A stretch of DNA of 64,000 nucleotides, taken from Sclerodactyla briareus. Taxonomy: Eukaryota; Echinodermata; Holothuroidea; Dendrochirotida; Sclerodactylidae. This document shows, piece after piece, positions 1-13,439 of this stretch. Each line of letters opens with the position of its first letter. The first letter of the stretch is position 1. The notes below the pieces were generated by a model, which saw only the letters and a list, made by a program, of their open reading frames with translations, ran no database searches and was not told the DNA's origin. The position numbers and the translations under genes are program-made. The DNA lies in NCBI GenBank assembly GCA_026419785.1, contig JAODTK010003777.1:224501-288500 (forward strand), written 5' to 3'.

Positions 1-589
1 TCTGGACAGAAATATTGTCAAGGAGCTGGTCGGTCTGTTTCTGCTGGGAGTTATTGTTTTAAACGAGTCTTCCTTATTTCTTCAGAGGCTTGTCCGAAGA
101 GTTGCAATGTTTAGATTTGCGTCACTTGTATGTATTCTCTTGGGTTTGAGTAGAATCTGCTGTCCTTACTGCTCATTTCTGTAGCCACGTGGTATGTAGT
201 CATCCGTCGATGACCGTCCGTACTGGCGATATAAGCATGGTGGGTTTGTCGTGGGTTCGAGACCCGACTCGCACAGTAGAGATGTCGGGTAGTTTCTCGA
301 TCGCCGTAGTCTATTTTGCTATCTCTCGTCCATGGACGTAATCTGTATGTATATAGCACGAGACTGGTGTTTCCAGATTGCCGTCTAACGTCTTCAAGGG
401 TATATTCGCGAGTCCGCGAGGGAGGATAATATATACATTTCAACAGTTATAGTAAATGTTGATCACAGCCTCACAGGCCACAGTTATCTGTAGGATCTGC
501 AACTCACAATCGGCAGCTGTACAAAGTCACTATTTGGACAGGTCTATAACCTGTATTTGGAGAAGAATTATGGTAGTTCACCATCGCAA
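1..589. other. No gene seen
   Basis: Anonymous sequence. An open frame on the minus strand (111-443, 110 codons) has no recognisable domain, no splice-site support and ordinary composition. I see no RNA gene or mobile-element signature before the tandem array that follows. Confidence 0.5.
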
Positions 590-1460
590 CCGATTGACGA
601 TGGAAGATGAATAAAATCAGTTACCGGGGACCGGAACAAGAAGGGGAACTACAAATAGTTATTGAGTGGATCAACCATGAAAGATGAACCGAACACAGCT
701 ACCGGGGTCCAAGCTGGGAAGTTGAACTACAAATAGTTATTGAGTGGATCATTGATGGAAGATGAATAAAAAAAACAGCTACCGGGGGCCAAAGCTGGAA
801 GTTGAACTACAAATAGTTATTGGGTGGGTCACCGATGGATTTTGAATAAAAAAAAAACAGTAAAGGGGGGCCAAAGCTGTTGGAAGTTGAACTACGAATA
901 GTTATTGAGTGGATAAACGGTGAAAGATGAACGAACGAAAACAGCTACCGAGAGCCCAACTGGAAGATGAACTACACATAGTTATTGAGTGGGTCAACGA
1001 TGGATTATGAATACAAAACAGCTACCGGGGGCCAAAGCTGGAAGTTGAACTACAAATATTTTTTGAGTAGCACAACGATGGAAGATGAACAAAAACAGCT
1101 ACCCGGGGTGGAAGCTGGAAGATAAATTACAAATATTGAGTGGGTCAACGATGGATGATTGATTACAAACGGCTAATGAAGGGGCGACAATGAGAGATAA
1201 ACTACAATAACGCTACCGGGTGGATCAATGATGGAATGTAAATAACCAAGAGATGCCGAGTAGTTCGACCGTTACGATGGAATATGAATTGCAAATATCT
1301 ACCTAGCTGTCGAGGGACTGACGATGCACTATGAATAATGAACAACTACCGAGTGGACTGTTATGAAAGATACCAAATAACTACAGAGTAGACTCATGAC
1401 GATGATTAATTACAAATAAGCTACAGAATAGGTCAACATTGGAAGATGAACTACAACAAA
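590..1460. repeat. Degenerate tandem array, period about 79 bp
   Basis: The phrase ACTACAAATAGTTATTGAGT recurs near 650, 728, 808, 893, 973, 1051 and 1128, giving spacings of 77-85 bp. Each unit also carries a GATGGAAGATGAAT-like block and a CAGCTACCGGGGGCC-like block. Units become shorter and more divergent after about 1180 and fade by about 1460, as expected for an old satellite decaying at its edge. Short A-runs that vary in length explain most of the period variation. No coding potential. Confidence 0.85.
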
Positions 1461-4400
1461 TTCATAAAAGGCCTCGCCAACATTCTTACATAATCGTAAC
1501 AACTGATTATTGGGAATTTCGAAGTCTCCTTATACCTTAAATAGTTTTAATGATTCAGGATCCTTTCCTCGATGATTAGGCTCGGCCTTGGTTCCTTATT
1601 CTGCCCAATCTTTATTCCTCAGCCGTAGGGTAAACTGAATCATCTCTCGATTGAGGAATGAGGAATTTCGGATGATGCGCAATGGAATTGGCTGCGATTA
1701 CCATTTTTTACTTAAATGTTGAGTAGGCCTCACTTATAATTAGCGGACGCACTAATAAAATAGTGTACGAGAATTAAACACTGTATCATCATTGCCATTT
1801 TTAACGTGTTGGAATGCTTAATACATTGCCAAAGTTCTAGACGTAATTGCGGAATATATATTGCATGATTGCTACATGCCCAGAGTATAAATGATGAGTA
1901 AAATGATGTGCAGAAGAGTGTACAATCCCTGAATACTGTTCATAGAGTGTACAGAGAATGAGGGAAATAAAATTCCCTTTGGAGTTTGCATGTTTTCCTG
2001 AAAATGAACAACTGATAAAAAAAAAATGTAGAAATTGGAGGAATCTCGTACATAGAGAATACGGATAATTCATAGCTTACAATTGTCTTAACCCTATATA
2101 TTCTCATCCATTTAACGATTTTGTGACTGCAACTTCATTGACAATAAACCTAAATTATCTGGTGTTTTGCTTACTTGTCCAGTGCATTTCTCACACTATT
2201 CATGCCTCAATGGAAATCCCACAGATGTCGGTTGGCTAATACAAAGGGTCGAGATGAATTTTTCGTGAGTATAGGAAGCTTGAAAGAAAAAGTACTGATT
2301 GACAGGGTTAGGATAGCTTCGCACATAATTCTTAATTTGGTCTTGGCCTTATAAGATGTATAACTTATACGAAAACTATGACGTCTTAGTTGATCGACCT
2401 ACTTTTCTTGCGTATAATCCTCATCTCTATAATAATCCAAATTTGTATTATGATTGGGCCTTGCAGTATTTTCCCCGATAATATTACACTACATACAGTC
2501 AGATAGTCAGACGCTAAAGAAAATATACGGAACGGGAACCAATTTATAACTGTACGAAATAAAAGACTGATTGGTTCCATCTGGGATAAGGAATGGACAA
2601 TTGTCAACCATTGTCAACAGCAAATCTTATTTTCAAGGAGAACTTAATCGTTACTTCGGCAACGATGTAATCGATAGATAGAATTGTAACAGATTCTGAC
2701 AGATTCTCGACAGAGAAGATGTACCGGTACTCTGTCCTGACTACTATTAGCCACAGCTTTCACGTGTCCTATTGTACACACTAACAGCAGATTGATTACA
2801 GAAGTGCTCATCTTCATCGCCACCGCGAGAACTCCCACACGCTGGTATGAAGTTTAATACTTAGATAGAGAAATAAACGTTGGTGCCTTCACATTATATC
2901 GAGGTTAATTTATCCTGCGCCGATAATTTAATTAACTCAACGCACCGGAAAGGACGGCAGGAGAAATGATCTGGATGGAACAGTGATATTGGAAGGAAAT
3001 CCGTTTGAAAAACACAACAAAGTGGTGAGGTCAGTCTATATAACGTTCTTCTTAATTGATTCAACGGGTAATGTGTTTGGCAAGGATGCATGCATACTGT
3101 AGTAGGTATCTAATCTGAACGAAAATTACCATATTCAGGTAGGCTGCGGATGAACATCACGTATTACGGCAAAGGGAAGATAATAGACTATTCAAAATAT
3201 GCTCAGGGTAACGAGTTGGAACGGTAGTTATGACTAGGAGCTGAAGCAGAGAAGATCGGCGATACCATCACCAATTGGAACAGAGTATAAACTTAAGGAG
3301 GCTTTAAAACATTTCGTCGACAGAAAGAATGAGGGGCCTTCCACATATTCTTAGTAGATGTTTCAAACTGTGTTAATATAAGAAAAACCTCATCTCCACA
3401 TCGCTCCCAACTTTATGTTGTTTTCGAGTTCGGTCTCGCATTGCCGATTCGCCTTCGCAATGTGTGAGAGGAGGAGGGGGTAGTTAAATTTTTTTTTATG
3501 AATTCAGAGGGAAATAACATCTCATGGCAGCACCAAAATGTGAGGACCTCATCAACATGACCCCACTAAGGTGACATAGCTGGGAGATTCATCTGCATGC
3601 ATTGTGGCTATACTCACCTCGTCTCGCTCTGATTGTTCTAGTAGAACCTTGTAGACAGGGGCGTAAATAAATGACCACATTTGACGGCAAGCAAATCATC
3701 CCAGTGGCGACTGGGCCCCAACCGCATCATAAGGAACCATGCTGGACGCTCATATGTCAATGAGAATTAATCTTCGTTTTCATCCGATCTATGCGGAGGC
3801 TCAAGGACGAGGGTTTCACACGGTGTTTTGATGAAAACTTCGAATAGGGGAGAATTGACATGAAATGTTGGGCATAGAGTAATGGAGTGGAATTGGGAAA
3901 AATCTTCGTCGGGGATATTCCGTCTGGTATGTGATATGACTTCCAATTCTCACGGGCCTCCATTGTGGAGGAGACGCCAAAAAAGGCATACGCGATCCAG
4001 ACGCAAATGGTAAACTATTGAGAGCATTGGTCCCATTTTCCCTTGGAAGAAGTAAAAACGTCGGGGAGCAATTCTCCAATATTAGGGGGTAGCTTTTTCC
4101 CCCCGTCTCCCCGGAATTCCCGTTTGCATGAGGTTACTATTTAAAAACTTAAAAAAAGGATATGTAGCACAACTCCCAAGTTCGGATTTATTGTGTAACA
4201 CTTTTTTAATTGTTCTAAGGCAATTCCCCAAGGCCATCTGTGGGCAGACAAAATCATCAATCGCGTGGTTTTTTAAAGGCCCATGTTCCAGCACATCGGG
4301 TTAATCTGATCAACACGGGCGTGATCTTTGTTGAACATGCAAATCACGTCGTTTATACTTGCCTCGGGTGAACCGAGATCCGTGTCTGATCAGTTTAATC

Positions 4401-7218
4401 TGATCGTGTGAAGTGTGAACAGGGCTGTAGGAAATGTTGCCTTAAATATCGAAATTGACGATCGTTGTTACCTACCTTTCTCTTCGCCTTCAGGCATCCC
4501 TCGTAGAGGTTGGAGGGAAGTCGCATTCGCGTTCTTTTCTATAGTCACACCCCTCTATATAGACCTCCGTGGAGAAAAGCACGATATGAATGTCCACCTG
4601 TCCAAAACCGGTTAGGGGGGCGATATTTATTTGATTCTACTGGGAATGGTTTGGTGGATAGCGGCACAACGTTTTCCGCTACTTTGTCGCCGCGAAAAAC
4701 GCAGTGAAGTCTCAGTCCTTTGCAGATCTGCATGTCTACAAAGTTCCCGCCTAAACTATATCGTATATGAGCTGGTATATCAAATCTGGTATCCTACGGT
4801 ATCTTGGGAAACTATCTCTCGGCATATGACCAGCACAACGGCTGTCCACGCTCTGAAATATATTCCCAGATTACTAGCAATATTGTTGTCTCCTGTGCTG
4901 AACAACTATAGGCCCTGGCTAATTATTCAGGTTTAGATCATAGAAACGTCGGTAGTAACCGTTATTAATCTCCCCTCATAACTGACACAACCTAACAGCA
5001 AAATACATGCTCCAATAAGTATAAGAAAATCGCCTTTAAACTGTTTGACTACCATGCGTTGGTAATTCCACACGTACCGACCTTCCCGTCATGTTATAGT
5101 CAGACTGCTAATTACCATTAGTATAGAGTTACGGTCATGCCATCTTATTAGCAATGGAGGCTATAAATTCCATGTGATGTATACCATTGACATTTTCCTG
5201 TGTTTCTATTTCCGCGAGTGACGAATCCTCTGTTGTGCGTATGGCTATACTGCACGCATTATGAGTTATCACCAACGTTTATCGATTGTCAGCAAAGCGT
5301 GCGTGAACCGTAACCGCCCGTAAGCACGAAAACGTAATGGGTATGGTACTTATTAGTCAATTACACATGTTGGGAGAACGATCATTACCAATTCGCTGTC
5401 GACATCATCCTCTACTCACCAAGACTACAAATATGCAGTTCAAAAACCCGGTTACATTTATTGGTTATGCCTACACTCTACATTAACACATCGTCGAGCT
5501 TTCCTTCATCACTTCAACTGATCTACACTAATGTTAGTCTTATTCCCAGTACTGATTAGAATATTGTATTCTGGAATTAAAGCAATCATACTATCAAATA
5601 CCGTTTGGTAATCGAAACAACCTGGCGAAATATATCTTCGATCGAACATGGCGATGTCCTCTTCTAATGTGGATCCACTAGGGAAGTGGTCGTGTATAGC
5701 TATCATCTGCTTGATCTCCAACACCCAGTAGAAAGGCATTATATTATTCCAGATATATCCTGCTAATGTACAGATACTTTAGCGTTGGTTCCTCATCACT
5801 CAGGTTCGTGTATTTTTCGTTGTTCCGAAGATGTGCCGTAATTTCATGTACGCGGATCGCGACCGTTAGGAATGAAAACAGACGAGAATGCCGTTGGTTT
5901 GATGTCTGAATCTTGTAAACCATGACAGGTGGAATGCTTTGCTATAATATTATGACAGTATATGAAAAAATAATACATGTGGTGTTGTTTCCCTAAGCAA
6001 CGTTAGGCCTCCATACTCTCCCAGCTCTTTCTCGATTCCTACGAATGGCCCCCCCCCAAAAAACGAAATATGTTGCAAACTATCAATCCGCATTAACAAC
6101 TGAAAGTTATAACTCCATACGATTGATCCCAAAGTTGGGATAACGCGAGAAATAGGAATCACTGTAATTTTCTATCACATGACCATTGACAGCCTATCAC
6201 TGGCACGTGTATGCTGTCATTGGCGCACTCCGATTTTATACCAGACGATTATACTGCTCCCTTCGCTTACGCTGTGTATTAGTACTGATAATACCAGGCT
6301 TGTAACAGGTCGTTTCGCGGATGAAATCCCTTTCAAGTAACCTCTAGTAACTGCGGAGATAAGCTGGTATACTGGAGTGCCGATACGCCCCGACGTGCAA
6401 GGTTTCGTGGTATCGGTTATGTGATCTTCACTGCAGTCATCACTGTGACATATCCAAATTGGATGAGTTCTCCACGTTACGCAGGAGTGAGTTAATACCC
6501 TACCATCCCGAGTCCCCCCCCCCCCGCCACCCCCCCAAAAATTCGGCGGCCTATAGCGAATACTTGCCATTGCGCCTAATAAAAATGCAGATGAGAAGAA
6601 AGTCACCGAGCAGCGGTGATGGGGTGATTCTTACATGGCGGCTAAAACGACTCCAGGCAGCCGTTCTGTATATCTCCATTCTCACGTCTCTATACGCAGA
6701 TATCTGGATATAGGCCTACAGTGTATCCGTGCAAAGTAGCCTACGCCATTGGTCGCACGAGCGTAATCTCTCGCGCGCAGCAGCGTGAAAAAACGAACTG
6801 ATGGCTCGTATTTTTAGAGAGACCTTGGTCGGAGTGGTGGTTAATTAACTCTCCTTCATTGTCCGCAGGATAGACCTTTCAGCGGCCAGTAATCTCCGGA
6901 TCGCTTTGCCGAGGAGGTGGAGACAGGCAGAAAGTAAATCTGAGGGGCGGGTATATGAGATGGCAGTGAATGATCTAGCAGCGAGCCGTAATTACTATAA
7001 CAGGCGCCGGTTGCATTATATTAGGATTCCATCAGGGGTGTCAGTCACGCTGAAGATGCCTTTGGAGAAGATTTGGTGGGTGAAGTTGTTTTTCTTGGCG
7101 TTTCTTCCCGAGTAGAACCTGGGACCAATTCAGTCTCACTAGAATGATAACAAGGCCTCCGGCATTCGATGACGGGAAAGTACTTCTTGATTCCCCATGA
7201 TGAAAATTTCAATTGAGT
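1461..7218. other. No gene seen; anonymous AT-rich DNA
   Basis: Only short chance open frames (none above about 130 codons). A C12 run lies at 6514-6525 and makes a glycine-rich shadow frame on the minus strand. I found no exon with convincing splice sites and no mobile-element protein remnant in this stretch. Confidence 0.4.
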
Positions 7219-7283
7219 ACAGGTTTAAACTGGACTGATTCATATGGACTGTCTGGGTTTAGGTATGTCCAGTTCAAACCTGT
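7219..7283. repeat. Inverted repeat (hairpin), 17-bp arms
   Basis: The arm ACAGGTTTAAACTGGAC (7219-7235) is the reverse complement of GTCCAGTTCAAACCTGT (7267-7283) with one mismatch, around a 31-bp loop. It could be a cruciform-prone site or the relic of a palindromic element. No gene is attached. Confidence 0.7.
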
Positions 7284-7369
7284 CAGATATTCTGATCATG
7301 GGTGAATGGGCAAACTGTACTTACCTGGCTCCAGTTGGAAAGTCTAACTGGGTCCACATGGTAATCAGC

Positions 7370-7490
7370 CTTCTCACAGTTACAGTTAATGAGATGATAA
7401 TACTATTTTGTCAGAGGTCAGAGGTCAGAGGTCAGAGGTCATAGGGGTACACGGTACTCTTGACGTTGCACGGGAACTACACATCCTACA
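7370..7490 (+). repeat. Dispersed repeat X, copy 1, with a 7-bp tandem
   Basis: A block reading ACAGTTAATGAGATGATAAT, then a TTTTGTCA-like word, then AGGTCATAGGGG recurs near 15580-15650 and more diverged near 15010-15165. Here the AGGTCAG word is expanded into about four tandem 7-bp units (about 7411-7441). The trailing ACTACACATCCTA is shared with 15149-15162. The family is not identified. Confidence 0.6.
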
Positions 7491-8226
7491 AGCGTAGATC
7501 TCGACGATTTCCCCCATATGCTTATCAACAATAATATCGATAATATGGGATGAATTGATTGCGTTATTTGAGATGGTTACAGTTTAAAAATAGGCAGTAA
7601 TTATAGAGTTATGAGGAGAATCTTGTCTATATCCCGAGCTGTTTAGTGGTGGCATGCGCCTAACAACCATGAAAGGCTTATTGGAGAGCAATTATTATCT
7701 TCACCGTTGAAAACGAGAGCACCAGAACTGTTCCCATCTGATATATTTCATCATATATCTATTATGATATCAATTGCTGTCCAATATTATACCGGTACAT
7801 TACCGAACGTGGTGGTTCGGAATAACACACATACTACTATTGCTTACTGTTGTGGTACTTTTGACATTTGATGAATTTAAACTAATCGTGTTTCAATGTG
7901 TAGAAAGTTATGATACACCATGTTAAATCATGCGCGAATAGTGGCTTGCAGTTGTGTTCGTTGTGTTGGTGGGGATATGGTACTCTTGCAGGTCATTTCT
8001 GGCTAATCAAAATTCGTCATCACTCCATACGAAAGCCAGTTCCGATGAACGTCAGAAAATTATATGTCATTGAGTTCCACTGCCAGCCAGAGATTTTGTA
8101 GAGGTCAATAGATTATTGCAAGAAAAATAGTTTGGATACATTTCCTCGTCTCTGAACCGCATAATCAATGATTTATTTCCGTCGCACGTTCTACGTCCAT
8201 TTCCCACCTGCTGTTAGTATAAACAG
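7491..8226. other. No gene seen
   Basis: Anonymous AT-rich sequence between a dispersed repeat and a SINE. No exon, RNA gene or element recognised. Confidence 0.4.
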
Positions 8227-8550
8227 GACCGAGTAGTTGGCACAATTAGTAGGGCGTCGGGAGACCGGGGTTCGATCTCGATCGGGTCATACAAAAGAAT
8301 TCACGAATGGTACCTGTTGGCTTCTCGCTGGGCGCTCAGCACAAAGGATTGGAGCAGGGACAAACGAGGGGTAGGTAATTCGCAAATTGCCGTCTGCGTG
8401 TGATTACCCTCACCGCCAATGAGACATTCTTTATTCTGTGTAGCTGGTGGGGGATTCGCAGCTGATAGCAAGGTGCAGTATCCAGGGCTTGAACTCTTGC
8501 TGAGCCTCGAATAGGTTCGATCCTCTGCTCGGCAAAGTATACCATGAAAA
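8227..8550 (+). mobile_element. tRNA-derived SINE, family 1, copy A
   Basis: The 5' end has an A-box-like block (GTAGTTGGCACAATTAGTAGG) and a B-box-like block (GGTTCGATCTC) within about 60 bp, as in a tRNA head. The body (GGTACCTGTTGGCTTCTCGC, then a GGCGCTCAGCA word, then GGGGTAGGTAATTCGCAAAT) matches the reverse complement of 16095-16345 nearly end to end. Homology continues through TATCCAGG and GCCTCG-ATAGG to a short A-run near 8541-8546. The copy is diverged and has lost a clear poly(A) tail. Non-autonomous; such elements depend on a LINE for movement. Confidence 0.75.
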
Positions 8551-10822
8551 ATCGCAGGTAATGAGGAATTTGATACCCTTCCTGCATGCTGGTCCCTTTA
8601 GGGGGAATCTACTCATCAACAAAACCCCAGCAAGTCAGGTGTCAACGCATAACCAACAAAAGTAATGGAGTAGCCAGAATTCGATTGAAGAGAATAGCAG
8701 ATTGAAACCATTCAATAGGATATATGATATACCCCTCCGAAGTCCGCCAACTCAACATAAACAATGTTGCATTAACAATTTTGAGCAAAGACCTAAGGCG
8801 AAGTACCACAATGAAAGCGGATCATTTTGCAGTATTTTCGACAGGCAGATTTAGCAATAGACTATACGTGATACTATGGATCAGTTTGATGACATGTTGC
8901 TGGCACAGACCTGTTATTAATTATCCGTCAAATACTGTCATAGAAGTAGGCCATCAAAATAATCAACAACCGACAACTCTGGGGCAAATAATCAACCATT
9001 CAGTATAGAGAGGACCTCTACATACGTATATTCACTGTAGCATGAAGAGCGTGTATTGTCGACAGATATGCCTTTAATTTCATTTGTCGATATGTTTCTT
9101 GCATCGGAATTTGAACTTCGTTACATTAAAGGACAACTGCAGGCTGATTTATACAGGGGCTGGATGAATACTGAATGCGTCAGTCCAAACCGGGAGTTCA
9201 TAGGACTTTCCGTTACGGAGTTATAGTCATTTGAAGTTTGTGTATTGTGAAGCAGTGTATTGCGCAAGATCGAAATGCATACCATCATGCAATAATAAAT
9301 TATGTCATACTTGCACAACCCTGCGAACATTCTTTGTTTCTTCTGAAATTCATACATTAATTTCACTTCGAAAAGCATTTAGTCTATGGGCGAGTATTGC
9401 TGGGCAGTGGGTTGGTAGGTGTTGATGGTCACTTTGGTGAGAGAAAGACAACAGAAATTGTGCTAAATGTTGACTTATTCAACAAAATGAAACAATTGAA
9501 TACATAACATAATTTCCTGTGTTGTCCATGTGTGCCGTCATGCGTTATTGCGCAATTGGGATTCTCCCCGATTTCTCTGCTTAATGACCCAAACTTTGAA
9601 GGCCAATAAACTCCACATAGGAACATCGTATTGAAATACGGTTTGGACCTATGGATACAGTTTTTCATTCTCCATAATATGACCTCTGTTGTATCCAGCC
9701 TGTAGTTGTCTTTCAATCAGTGGGCATGTTTCTATTGCACGTAAATGAGACCATTATAAAGGGCTTCAACATCGCGAGCAAGGCAAAGCGAATAGGATAC
9801 CTTAATTGAAATGTAATTATGTGGCTATTAACTCACTTGTATTCCTAGTTTAAACAGTTGTGTTTACGATCCCATAGTATCTGCAATTTAATAGGAGCAT
9901 TTCGTTTTTCTAGCTGCGATAAATATCACAGTACTGGTATACACACGCTAAAAACAGCGCCTGGCAGTTAGAAACTTTTGTCAGCAATATATTTTGCGAG
10001 CACCTCTGAAATGCGTTTAGATGATAAACAGGATGTGCAATTTCCTGACGTTAGAATGTTAGAATGAGGCTCATGCTATTGCGCCTAGTCTTTTGGGTTC
10101 ATATGAATTTTGTGTAAGATTTCTACGATTTCTAGGTTCTAAGAAAGCATCCTAGTCTTTTGAGTTCATATAAATGTTGTTTTTTATAGACCCATCTCGA
10201 TACTCTCGATACCATGATGTCCGCAATATTGGAGGAACATGTGTAGAATGTTCGGCTACTCATTTAAATGAATACAACCTACACATAGCCGCTCAACCTT
10301 GGTTTTAGGGAGAGAAACTCATGCGAAACCGATTTTACCATGAAAAAAAAAACAACAACAACAACTGATGAATGAATACATGAAGGCAATTGACAATGCT
10401 TCTATGTAGGGACTGCTCACCTCGGGTTATGGAAGGAATTTGACCTCCTCAATCATGCATAAACAGATGTCAAAGAACGATGTCAATGGCCGGCGTACTC
10501 TTTTGGTTCAAACTTCAAAGGGGTTCCACGGAATTGACAAATGAAATGCCGTTGCCGTGGACTGGCTTGCCTTGTACAGGACAGTTTTACTTGTGAGCCC
10601 CATGCACCTCTCTACTTTTCAATTATTTACGTATCGTGAATTAATTAGACTGAAATGGACCGTGCTATGCAAAAATGGTAAATTCATTTGTGAAATTTTG
10701 AAAAAATGTGATGAGGATAGCTAATAAATATTACAAATATCAGTTAGCAACTCTGTCCCATGGCCAGCCATTGCTTTTTCGGCGTGATTTCTATCCGATT
10801 CTCTGATCATCCCTAAAAAAAC
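8551..10822. other. No gene seen; one 28-bp direct repeat
   Basis: Anonymous. The only structure noted is a direct repeat of a CCTAGTCTTTTGRGTTCATA block at about 10085 and 10152 (67 bp apart), and an A-rich/CAA run near 10341-10365. Confidence 0.4.
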
Positions 10823-11680
10823 ATGTTCCTATCCTTCAATCAGAACATGTATAGTCGTCCAGACAATGAAGTCCCCTTTCTAAATCTACTAAACTCGATC
10901 AATTATAACGGACCGCAATTGTTGTCCATCATTAATAGCAGTAGAATAGCGTTTTTATGGATGATGAAGCCATTTCTTGACATCGATGCATATTCATCAC
11001 CGCCTCTGAGTGATATAATCAACTCTCTTTATATTATGTATGCTGACGACACCCAGCTGCATCCCATAATGAATCGTCATCAGGCTATGGACAAGCTCCA
11101 AGCATGTATCTGTATGTATCTGCATGTATCTGTATGTATCTGCATGTATCTGTATGTATCTACGATGTTAGGTACTGGGCAATTAACAACAAACTGATGT
11201 TAAACAACAGTAAAACTGGTTTTACACGTGTGCTCGAAGTTCCGCAAGACTAGGTGCTAGCATCACCCTGTGTAGGTCCGTTAAAGATCCTCTTGCGTAT
11301 TACTCTAGGATTGGATGGAAATAAAAAATCACGTTGGCCGTACTCGTCGTAATGATTCGTTTGGAATTTACAAAATCAGAAATCCACAGAACGCCTCAGA
11401 AAGTCTAGGGAGTCCAGAATTCGGCAGCAAGATTTGCCATCTGCGTTAAACGATTCGATCATTCATATTAAACCTGACCTTCGTGAAATTCACTGAATCC
11501 TCCCCAGGATTCTTATGTTAACCCACAAAGCAGCTAGCGGTCTTCTCTTATTCTGCGGAAACAAAACTATCTATCTTCTAACCGACAATTATTGAAACCT
11601 GGACCTCGCATAAAAACTATTTTTATGGCAATAGAGCCTTCGTACTAACAGTTAGGAATAACCTTTTTTTCCCTCTTTTT
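10823..11680 (+). mobile_element. LINE reverse-transcriptase remnant (CR1/L2-like)
   Basis: Part of the polymerase of a non-LTR retrotransposon. A continuous frame (10823-11197) contains PLSDIINSLYIMYADDTQLH, with the catalytic YADD of the RT palm domain near 11038-11052, followed by the usual DKLQACI block. After a frame change the frames still read AINNKLMLNNSKTGF, then SFGIYKIRN, LHWLPV and LMLTHKAASG, the standard order in CR1/L2-type RTs. Multiple frameshifts and stops show it is dead. The ORF1, endonuclease and upstream RT portions are missing, so it is 5'-truncated. The TTATTATT run at 11804 may be its 3' tail. Confidence 0.85.
11103..11162 (+). repeat. 20-bp microsatellite inside the dead RT
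   Basis: Three copies of a 20-bp unit (TGTATGTATCTGCATGTATC) sit in the RT frame just after the YADD block and displace the normal sequence. Without it the frame would run from QACI straight to the RYWAINNKLML block at 11162. It arose after the element died. Confidence 0.85.
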
Positions 11681-11803
11681 TTTTCTATATATTCATGTCT
11701 CGCCGATTATTAACATCTTCGAGTCAAGGCGACCTCACTCGTCTAGTGCCAGTCATCTTCAGCGCCTCCGAACCTTTCTATTTAGCGTCTCCTAAATGTA
11801 CAT

Positions 11804-11969
11804 ATTATTATTATTATTAATTATTATTATTATTATTGTTATCTTTTACTTCTCACAACTTCGCCATCGTTGGAATGTATGTACATATATACAACTGTCC
11901 GTACCTCGGAATCCTACCCGGATTCTGGGAGGTCTATGATGATGATGATGATGATTATTATTATTATTA

Positions 11970-12033
<64 letters not shown>

Positions 12034-12100
12034 TATTATTATTATTAATTATTATTATTATTATATTATTATTATTATTCTTATTATTATTATTATTATA
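11804..12100. repeat. (TTA)n/(GAT)n microsatellites
   Basis: Two blocks of TTA/ATT triplets (about 11804-11843 and 11955-12099), the second preceded by six GAT triplets (about 11937-11955). They lie directly after the LINE remnant, where L2/CR1-type elements often carry a short tandem 3' tail. The long Ile/Tyr/Leu open frames here are only translations of the repeat. Confidence 0.95.
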
Positions 12101-13439
12101 AGTCACGGGACTTTTGTGCCATCATTTCCTTCCATGAATACGTTTAACAAATAAACACCAAGTAAATACCATGGGGGCGTTTTTGTCGACTGTCATGGAT
12201 AGATAAATTTGCACGACGACTCGAACGCAAAAGGGTCACGTGATCAGTAATCTGCTGTGTTGCCGAGGGGGACGTAATTTTGTATATGAAATCAGTGCTA
12301 GCAGTGGCGTGGCCCAGCTATCAGTCTCTTGGACTGTTAGCTCTGTTAGATGATGTAATGGTTCACATGACTCGTCAGCCAATCAGGTCCCTTGATTGAT
12401 GACTAATGACGTAATTATCTAACACTACAGTCGACTAAAACGCACCCCATATGTGTATCATTTACACACAATTAACACGTTTAGTCACTAGTCTTCCTGT
12501 AGATTTTTTTAACGCATTTGAAAAGTGATAGCAAAAGACCGTGTGCAGAAACTCGTTACAACCGAGTTTTTCCTAAATTTCCTGAACGATGTTTTAGAGT
12601 GCAGAATAGGCAACAGTTCAGATGTACACGCCATTCATTCAACCAGCAACCCACAGAGACATTACCGTCTAGTAGCGACTAGCGAGAAGCGACTGCAGCG
12701 TTTGCATGACGCCACGTGAAAGATCATATCAATGCAAATATTTCACAATGATAAGTCAATATATAAAATGAAAAAAGTTGATGTACCACAGGTTTTTGAC
12801 GTGACATGATTCAAACGGCACCGCCTAGGTGTTGCAAAACGAGATCGCCTCTTTATTGAGCCCATAGTGGCTAGGGTATATAGGCTGGTTGACCACTACT
12901 GTGCTACACACAATACAATGCGTCGGATTATCCTCTAGTGAAGTTATCATGATAGTCCCATTGCGTAATTGAGTGTCAAAAATGTAGGCTAAGTAAATAG
13001 GCCCCCGCAGCAGCTATAACCCGGTAATGAAAATATAAAAATATTTATATATTTGATCCTCCCGTCTCATCATATCCCAGTGTCAGTTTAATCCGCTGCA
13101 AGGTAAACTATGCGGCAACATTTTCCCGTCGTTAGAGAGTCTTTTAATGACGTTATATTGGTAGGAAGAGCATGCAGAGGTGGCAACTTGTAATCAATAT
13201 TTACGCTTTTTCACCGGTTCGAACGCTTTGCGCCTTCTGCCGGGGTACAGCGGAATGGTGCACGAACATGGCGTAATATCAAGTCAGTACAAAGAATTAA
13301 AAGCCAATAAGATTGGAAGAGATGGTTAGTGAGGCGTTGGTCTCTGCCTGGGGTACAGGGAGCCGCGAAAGGGCAGCTGTTTCTTTGGGTATCGTACATT
13401 CCAGAGGTGCCAGGTCAACCATGTTTTGTTTAGTTTATT
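12101..13439. other. No gene seen
   Basis: Anonymous sequence between two LINE remnants. No exon or RNA gene recognised. Confidence 0.4.

Noticed and set aside
111-443. 110-codon minus-strand frame
   Set aside because: No recognisable domain, no splice or promoter evidence.
6217-6606. 129-codon minus-strand frame with a glycine run
   Set aside because: The glycine run is the C12 homopolymer; no other support.
11836-12154. Poly-Ile/Tyr/Leu frames
   Set aside because: Translations of the TTA/GAT microsatellites.
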